Part shown: one piece after another, positions 57,543 to 64,000 of the stretch
How the letters are laid out: each line of letters starts with the position of its first letter
Position numbering within the stretch: the stretch's first letter is position 1
Notes under the pieces: model-generated
What the model was told of the DNA's origin: nothing
The model's input: only the letters and a program-made list of their open reading frames with translations
Databases searched by the model: none
Program-made: the position numbers and the translations under genes
NCBI GenBank assembly: GCA_015501585.1
Contig: JADNRY010000031.1
Coordinates: 62,001 to 126,000 of the forward strand
DNA: 64,000 nucleotides
From: Rhodocollybia butyracea
Taxonomy: Eukaryota; Basidiomycota; Agaricomycetes; Agaricales; Omphalotaceae
Reading direction: 5' to 3'

Positions 57543-59328
57543 CACTGCGGGGTTTACCCGATAATCCAGCCGGGAGAACTTTGAGAAAATGCAAGGATTA
57601 AGTGTCAATAGTCTTGGCTATTCTTGATCAGAATTTTCTGAATAAGTACAAATACATTCTGTCATTATTACTCTGGGCATAGTCAAGGATTTTTTAAACT
57701 AACTCTTGTACAATCTTGGAACGATCATATTGAATAACTCTCTTTGGAAAACTACAAGTATCCTACCACAGAATATCTTGGGAAATTTCTTCATAAAGTG
57801 ACATAGAATATGGCAAGAATATTTAAACTAATCTCCACATAGGTCCAAATTATCACCAACAATTTTACCTAAAGATTAGCCAGAGGTTACTATGAGATTA
57901 TTGAAAATATTCATATAGTAAGTGGAACTGGAAAACTAAAGATTTTATTGGAATAATCCGCATGTGGAAAGCAGAAGGTTTTTTAAAATAAACTGGCCCA
58001 GATTATACGTACCGGACATCGAGATGTCTAGATGTTGATGATGTCTAGACGTCGGGATGTCTTGCAGTTGAAACGTCTTGGACGTCGGGATACGTGACAT
58101 CTGCGCATAACAGTGGTTTATCACAGGAGAGTCGGGATGTCAGGATTGAGGGGCATCTGGATCTGGTGGTCTATACACCAAAGCCCTTTAATCCCGGCAT
58201 CCCACCTCCTCACACTGTCACACTGTCACACATCCTGACATCCACGATGTCCCGACAGTAACATATCCCGATGTCCAGACATCATCAATGTCTCGACATC
58301 TTGAGGTCTCGACGTCAGGTACATATAATCTGAGCCAGATGATTTAAAATAACCTCATGTTTTCCACGTGTAGACTATTCCAAGAAAATCATTAGTTTTC
58401 CTGCTCATGTTACAATGTAAATATCTTTAATAATCATACTGTAACCTTTGGCTAAGCTCTAGGTAACATCCATAGTGATAATCTATAAGAATCATGTGAA
58501 GATTATTCTGAATATTCTTGCTATAATCTATGTCATTTTATGAAGAAATTTTACAAGATATTGGATGACTTCCCGTGGCATCTAGGATCCTAGATTATTT
58601 CTCCAAACGCATGGCATTCAGGGTTACAAATAATCTAGTTCTGTGTTTCTAAACCGTGGCCAAAGGAAAGTTAAACCGAGTTTGATGAGGTTTGATGCTG
58701 AGAAAGCTGCTCTGCATAAGCATAGTTTAAACGGAATGAGCATTATTGAGCTTTTTCACAGGGATCTTTGGGTGCTCAAGGCGAGGTGATGAAACAAAAG
58801 ACATCCCTAGAGTTCCGGGATGCAGAATGTGAAAAATGGGCTCTCGAGCAAAATAACTTGCTCGGAGCATTGTCCAAAAGAGGAGACCAAAATGATACGC
58901 GAAGTAGAAACACAGATTTAGGTCTGGAAGAGGGGGGGGGTACCCTCTTCTAGATCAGAATCTAGAAATGGGCTTGTGCTCATCAAAAGTGGAGCCGTCA
59001 CCCTTTCCGAATGTCGGCAATGCTCGGCTGAGCTCGCTTAAGGCATTTAGAGATATTATTTAGGATCCTAGACCCCATGGGAAGTCATCCATTCTGGGGT
59101 GGAATACTCATAGTTTTCCAAAGAGAGCTATTCAAAATAAAAACCTCAAGATGGTGCAAGAGCTAGTTTGGAAAATCCTTAGCTATGTCTATAATAATAA
59201 TTACAAAATGCATCTATACTTATGTAGAAATTTCTGTTCAGCCTGAGGAATAGCTGAGGATATTGACACCTAATCCTAGCATTTTCTCAAAAATTTTCAG
59301 GCCGGATTATCGGGTAACCCCCGCAGTG
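57543..59328. mobile_element. Foldback (giant hairpin) DNA transposon, non-autonomous
   Basis: The ends are perfect inverted copies CACTGCGGGG (57543-57552) and CCCCGCAGTG (59319-59328), flanked by a direct TAA on both sides (57540-57542, 59329-59331). Complementarity does not stop at the termini: after removing a nested insertion, the left half (57543 to about 58150) pairs with the right half (about 58230 to 59328) with scattered mismatches. Examples are CTCTCTTTGGAAAACTA / TAGTTTTCCAAAGAGAG and TTTCTTCATAAA / TTTATGAAGAAA. The centre is built of GATGTC/GACGTC words, with a small CACACTGT tandem at about 58213-58232. No transposase frame is present. A 3-bp TAA duplication fits PIF/Harbinger-type insertion, though the class is not proven. 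Confidence 0.85.
58563..59090. mobile_element. Nested MITE-like element of 528 bp
   Basis: Terminal inverted repeats GGATGACTTCCCGTGGCATC (58563-58582) and its near complement ending GGGAAGTCATCC (59079-59090), extending about 36 bases with TCTAGGATCCTA. It is flanked by ATT on both sides (58560-58562, 59091-59093). The other arm of the host hairpin is uninterrupted at the equivalent point (CCACAGAATATCTTGGG near 57766-57782), which proves insertion into the right arm after the hairpin existed. The interior has a 61-codon frame at 58768-58953 with no recognised family and no transposase. Confidence 0.85.
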
Positions 59329-59486
59329 TAAGGAGCCAAACCTAAAGGTTCGGCAATCATCACAGTGTGGTGATAGCTTCGCTGCGGTTAGAGGCCCCTC
59401 TCTGGACTGGTTAATTGATCTTGAACATTCACTTCATACGATATCACTCTGTCACGGTGGCGAAGTGTTGGCGAACTGAGTGTACA

Positions 59487-59800
59487 GATCTTCTTTTCAT
59501 AAATTATGCACAATAGAACAAACAAAACTTTACAAACATCATCATCCTTGCTTCAATTAACTTGATGTAACGAGTTCAGTGCTCACGCTGCAGCTCGTTT
59601 CGAAGGTGATTCTCATGACGTCATCGGAGTTAGGGGTCAATCATTATCGCTTCTTCCAACCTCTCATCTCATGTATGTCGCCCCCAATTCAGCCGCAAAG
59701 AAGATACTAGATAGATCAGCGAATTGTGGTGATAGCTTCACTGCCATTAGGCCGGGCCCCTCTCTGGACTGGTTAATTGAACTTGAGCGTTCGAGGCATC
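59487..59800 (+). repeat. Duplicated 3'-flank sequence, copy B (uninterrupted)
   Basis: Direct copy of the sequence that flanks the R3H gene and is split by the transposon in copy A. It carries ATAGAACAAACAAAACTTTA, ATGACGTCATCGGAG, AAGAAGATACTAGATAGAT and then GTGGTGATAGCTTCACTGC with CCCCTCTCTGGACTGGTTAA. Its right edge runs into the coding frame that starts at 59787. Confidence 0.75.
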
Positions 59801-61193
59801 TCGGTCCAACATAAGTCTTTTCGCTGACGTCTTTGTCGAAGACCGCGAAATTGTATCGGTTGTACACCTCAAGGCTCAAGCCAAGCATCTCCAGAACGTG
59901 ATAAAGTTGGCCCTCAAATTGGCGAAGAAATCCCCATTCCCTGTTCAGTTTGATCTGGAACCAAATGAAGAAGAACTCGAAGATAGTGATAGTGGAACTG
60001 AAGACTGTGACGTTGCTGAGACCGGGGATGGTGATACTGACAACAAAGAAGGCGGTCGAGGCGTGGCAGGATACAGCATTAATGATGACAGTGGTACCAG
60101 TGGTAATGACGGTGATTCTGGTCACGGCTCTGGTGGCAAAGAAAGTAGTGCTGGTGGTAACCAAGATGGTGCTGGAAATGATCTGGGTGACAGTAAAAAA
60201 GGTGGTATTGTCGGTGATAACAGAAGTGGCAAAGCTGGTGAATTGAGAGACAATAAACCTCGCCAATGCCGCACTACTACGGTCAATTGGGACACGCCGT
60301 CAGGAAAGTTCGCCATGACTCTTGATGTGCAGGTATTTTAGACGTCGCTTCAATCTTTGCCTGTTTTGACTTAGTTTCCTAGCTGTTGCACTGCAAAGAC
60401 AGGATGATTTATGTTTTCGCTCCTGTTGGGGTCAAATTTCGGTTAAAAGACTTCGATGAGTTTATCCTAGAGGGAGGCCACGTACTCTTCTACAGCAAGG
60501 GTAACTCAATCATAGCGTCAGTTTCTCTTTGTGAGCATTTCAATCTACGACTTACATGTCTTACAGGTTGCCAGTGAACCTTTCAGAACGAGAATTCATC
60601 TTTGTACGACACCGGAGTGCTACTACCGGTGCAAAAAGACCTCAAGCTATCAATACCATCCGTGGTACTTACGTGCCATCAAATTACGGCCCTCTATCGG
60701 GCGTGAGTGGAATTTATCTTATTCCGAATTCGACGCAAACCAGGGCGAGCACTTGTAAACTACAGTACGAAGTTGATTTTAATCACGTAGGGTGGCTTTG
60801 TGGCTTGTAACTTCTGTCTAATCATCCTAACTTCTTCCGTAGCATGAACGCCCCGTGCCTCTGGTGTGTACATCATACTTGCGAGTGTGGGCCATCGCGC
60901 TGAGCGCGTGGCAGGTACGAGTCCTGTATGCTGCTAGTTCATTCTATTACTGTGACTCATGCATAAACCTCTTGGTTGTGCCGCTGCAATGTATATCAGG
61001 GAAAAAGAAATTTGAAGCTCAAGTACAAGGAGGTTGGCTCAACTCCAGAAAGGCGGAGAGAGCTTGGAGTTTCGGGAAGGACCACAGCCTCACCATGTCT
61101 TGTTCATTGATCAACATTGTCGGTGTTTGTCATTGGGGTAAAAAGTGGTGGTTCTATATCCACTGCTCTGTACATTCGAGATATGGTGCCTAG
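59787..61193 (+). CDS. Multi-exon gene of unknown function (5' end unclear)
   Basis: Exon A (open from 59787) reads AFEASRSNISLFADVFVEDR, EIVSVVHLKAQAKHLQNVIK, LALKLAKKSPFPVQFDLEPN, then an acidic Asp/Gly/Ser-rich insert, and ends WDTPSGKFAMTLDVQ at a donor near 60334. Exon B (from about 60382) is LLHCKDRMIYVFAPVGVKFR, LKDFDEFILEGGHVLFYSKG, NSIIA. With donor GTCAGT at about 60516 and acceptor near 60567, exon C gives LPVNLSEREFIFVRHRSATT, NTIRGTYVPSNYGPLSGVSG, IYLIPNSTQTRASTCKLQYE, VDFNH. Exon D (about 60842) gives HERPVPLVCTSYLRVWAIAL, SAWQ, and a last exon from about 61000 ends FYIHCSVHSRYGA at TAG 61193. Exons have protein-like composition and sensible splice sites, but no ATG begins exon A and I recognise no domain. 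It could be a gene whose first exon was lost when the flank was duplicated. Confidence 0.5.
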
Positions 61194-62570
61194 GTGGTCT
61201 TGAACTACTCTGTCTACTCTGTTCAGAGAAGTGTACTCTGGAAGCTCAGTATCTTGGTCATACAGGAAAGTTAGCCTTGTACAAATATGCGGTCGAATCA
61301 ATGTACCCATCAGGTGAAGAGCACCGTTCAAGTATTTCTCCTCCATCCAGAGAGCCATTAGGGGCCCGGGAACTTTGAGAAAGTTCAACTGCACTAGGAT
61401 TGGATTCATGTTGAAGTACCCAGTTGATTACTACCAAATGTTAGTACAAGCCCTGGACATTAGTCAGAACTTACTTTCATGCTAGCGCACCTGCTAAGGG
61501 TCCCAATCAGTTGGAAAATGAACCTCCCATTTGTGAAGGCGCCCAAGGACGGAGATACATTCAGAGCCAGTAGAAAAGATGTAGTTCATCTTGAAGAAGA
61601 TGTTCTGCAAACAGTCAATGATTAATGAGTGGGACTACCCGAAACTCAACACACCCCAAGACATGTCAGTTTTGAATCGGTCCCTGTTTTCTTGACTGAA
61701 CCTCCTGGGCAATATAAAGTCTTGTTCCAAACTCTAGCAAAATATTCAACAAGCGATTGGAAAACCATGAATAAGCAGCAAACCTAGGGTCATGTCAGCG
61801 CCATGAAAACAGAAAACAGTAGTGGTTGAAGTTGTGGATGATGGCAATAAATATGTTGCAGGAAGCAGAGTGCAATCAAGTCACAAGTGCATGGACTGCA
61901 GCCACCACCAGTAAAAGAAAAAAAACCAAGGAGATAGACTTGAGCGAGGTTGAGAACTGGAAGTAGTGAGAAACGCCGTGTGATAAAAAAAAGGCACTGC
62001 ATTGGACCGCGACTCCATGAGTTTGCGAATTAGAGGTGTGCAGCCTGCAGCAGAAACGGCGTTTAGTGTCAGAAGATCGAACAAAGAAAACGCCAGTGAG
62101 AGCAGCAGTGCTGGACCATAGAGACAATCAGAGAAGGATCAACTTACTGATGTAGAACGGAAGAAGAAGAAGAAAAGCGGAAGTCAGAGGTTGCAAATCG
62201 CAGAGTTACATCTGCAAACTTCGAAGCAATTTAGGTATCAAGAGATTTGGAGCAGGGTGTGCAGAAGTTGCCTTTTGAGAGTGGTAGGAAACAGAAGTAC
62301 CGAAAACAAGGAACAATATTGCGTGATGATGAGTAGGTGCAGTGGGCAAAAGAGCGTAGAGTATGAGATAATGGTCACGAGCATGACGAGTTCTGCTGCT
62401 CATGTTGTTTACTTTTATTGATGTACTATATATATGTAGCTGAGACTTGAGGAACCTTGCGCTTTTGACTCAAGGTTCCCTGCCTATCTGAATTTATTTG
62501 CTGTTCTATTCTTTCTGCCGTATCTCTCAGCATTTTTATTCAACAGAGTATGTGGATGAGCAATCAGAAA
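61194..62570. other. Gene-poor region
   Basis: About 1.4 kb. The plus strand is purine-rich between 61890 and 62340. Frames on either strand (for example 61876-62127 minus) have no family resemblance. It may be the interior of a degraded retroelement attached to the repeat at 62571-62722, but no gag, protease or reverse-transcriptase motif is visible. Confidence 0.4.
62451..62479. repeat. Perfect 9-bp hairpin
   Basis: GGAACCTTG (62451-62459) and CAAGGTTCC (62471-62479) pair around an 11-base loop, next to a TATATATATG stretch at about 62429-62437. On the minus strand this is followed by the dispersed repeat end, so it could be a structured part of an LTR leader. No function can be assigned. 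Confidence 0.6.
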
Positions 62571-62722
62571 GTCACATGGGATATGCTTTGACATTCCAAA
62601 TATATCGAAACGGAATCCTAATTGGGTCAACCGGATTTGGACGAAATCAGGCTTAATCGGGAAAAGTTCTCACGCAAAACCCGCCATAAGGACGAGCCTT
62701 CATTACATTCAGGACTCGTAAT
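62571..62722 (-). repeat. Dispersed repeat copy 2 (possible LTR fragment)
   Basis: Reverse-complement match to 29686-29836, with roughly four of five bases shared over 150 bases. Blocks: CATTACATTCAGGACTCGTAA at the right, TTGGGTCAACCGGATTTGG in the middle and CCAAATATATCGAAAC at the left. Similarity fades beyond both ends. Confidence 0.65.
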
Positions 62723-64000
62723 TTCAGATTGCGCCCAAGCAACAATAGCAAAATGAGGGAAGCTGTTGTTTTAATTCACCAAGTGCAACTTCTGCTATAT
62801 CGTGGCTTGGAAAATAACTGATAAACCTTGTTTGGGTGTGTAGAAAACGGTGAACGATATATACACATCACCAGGTAGTTCTCGCAATTTCGAGATCAAT
62901 CTGAATCAAGAAAATGACCTTGAGAGACCCGTATTACTTTGGGCACCTTCCAAGACAGCTGGTCAAGTTACACCCGAGTACACTAGTCACCAGTTTCAAA
63001 AAGCTCATCTCGCGATGAACGCAATAAAAGGCCTTCTCAGTTGGTTCACGGCAGCAGGGAGATGCCTAATCCCACATGTGATAGATATCGCGGTCATTTG
63101 CCGAAGAGTGGAGAAGGAAATTGCGACAAATCCAAGGACAAGTTTTATGTTGTCGAAGCTACCTCACAGCGGGGTGAAATTTGAAGTTGCCGAACACCAG
63201 TCAAAGATCGACATCACTATGATGGTTTAGGCTGTGTTATTCTTAGCTTGCTTAGCTGCTGTACGCGTTATTCTTCCAATCTTTTCCCCTCATAAAAAAT
63301 CCAATGTTGCATTGTAGGCAGACATATGAAGAACGGATAAGTGTGGTATCGGAGTATTCAGTAAGTGACCCAATATAAAAGCAGAAGGCTTTCGAGCATC
63401 GTTGCAGTTGTAGTCTCAGAGAAAAGTACAATCTCCAGTTGCAGCAATCCTCCTCACCCTGCTATCATATCTACTGACCAGCCCTTAAGTTGACCTTCTG
63501 ACAACCTCCGTGGCAAAATGAGTGTACTGTCATATATAGCTTCCATGCATATCTTGCACAGGGGAGCCAGTCTCCTGGGCCCGAGAGAGACTACACGTTG
63601 ACAATCCCTATGGAGGTGAAAGTATCCGAGAAAGTATTCAGTGTAAAGCGGGCCCGGGTATCAAGGTTTCTTCAACTGTTGTGGAGTTTTCGGCAGCTTG
63701 ATAAGTATGCGTAGTGCAGTTACCAACATCAACAGTTTGGATCCTCAGTGGGAGCCTTTGAATCAATCAAGTACAGAGCTTGACCGACAAGCAACGGTAC
63801 GTTGTTTCTAACCCCTATTCAAGCATAAGCCCCGCGGTCTTGCGGTGAAATTGGAATTGAAATAGGGATCCAACCGCAAAACTTGCTTAAAGGTGAGTGG
63901 TTCGATCAGAGAGGATCAGAGTCTTTAATTTCCAGCATTCCCAGCTTGGCCACGTTTGTTATGTGCGGAAGTGGCCGTTACTTGTGATTCTGGGAAGATA
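62723..64000. other. Right end of the window without a firm gene
   Basis: A 126-codon frame at 62850-63230 (+) ends in a helix-rich stretch (FQKAHLAMNAIKGLLSWFTA, IPHVIDIAVICRRVEKEIAT) but starts at GTG rather than ATG and belongs to no family I know. It may be an exon of a gene with an unseen first exon. A CCAATATAAAAGC box at about 63370-63382 resembles a TATA promoter and could serve a gene further right. Nothing else is supportable. Confidence 0.35.

Noticed and set aside
59664..60266. Long minus-strand frame of 200 codons
   Set aside because: It is antisense to the acidic low-complexity exon of the gene at 59787 and to the duplicated flank; its Thr/Val/Ile-rich composition is the expected shadow of Gly/Asp/Ser repeats.
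62850..63230. 126-codon plus frame near the right edge
   Set aside because: Starts at GTG and has no recognised family; not called as a gene without transcript support.
1..64000. tRNA, rRNA, CRISPR, prokaryotic-type operons or a biosynthetic cluster
   Set aside because: No cloverleaf with a GGTTCGA-type arm, no rRNA core sequence, no regular direct-repeat spacer array and no backbone biosynthetic enzyme was found by reading both strands.

Overview
The window is nuclear DNA of a filamentous fungus, most likely a mushroom-forming basidiomycete (Agaricomycete). Genes are dense on both strands and split by many introns of about 45-65 nt with GT..AG borders and CTAAT-type branch sites. The housekeeping set (TOR, Arp8, Met13, Pol32, SAF1-like, ELMO, R3H-SUZ) is typical of fungi. 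The order and family cannot be fixed from sequence alone. All exon joins were made by eye from reading-frame continuity and protein-family similarity.

Region 1-40 kb is ordinary gene space. In order it holds the 3' part of a DnaJ-X co-chaperone (+), an M20 amidohydrolase of the PM20D2 type (-), a complete TOR kinase of almost 9 kb (+), Arp8 of the INO80 remodeller (-), a Con7-like C2H2 transcription factor behind a 2.9 kb non-coding leader (+), an F-box/RCC1 SAF1-like protein (+), a disordered protein of unknown role (-), a 3.9 kb gene-poor stretch, an ELMO protein (+), methylenetetrahydrofolate reductase Met13 (-), a small DUF202 membrane protein (-) and a disordered Ser/Thr-rich protein (+).

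Region 40-46.4 kb is unstable. It has one intact APH-fold kinase, one decayed copy that lost its catalytic residues, a third C-terminal remnant, and short repeat blocks found in swapped order. A 74-residue two-exon gene and an Agaricomycete-type hypothetical protein lie among them.

Region 46.4-54.1 kb holds POL32 (DNA polymerase delta subunit 3) and a vacuolar-type amino-acid transporter, followed by a decayed tandem copy of the 3' half of POL32 plus the whole transporter. The copy begins exactly at the transporter stop codon.

Region 54.5-57.1 kb is an R3H-SUZ RNA-binding protein. Beyond it, 57.5-59.3 kb is a 1.8 kb, almost fully palindromic transposable element with a TAA target duplication, carrying a second 528-bp inverted-repeat element nested in one arm with its own ATT target duplication. 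It sits inside one copy of a duplicated 3'-flank sequence. A multi-exon gene of unknown function (59.8-61.2 kb) and gene-poor DNA with repeat fragments follow to the end.

I found no tRNA, rRNA, CRISPR array or biosynthetic cluster. The most unusual structures are the giant hairpin element with its nested insertion and the tandem POL32-transporter duplication caught in decay.
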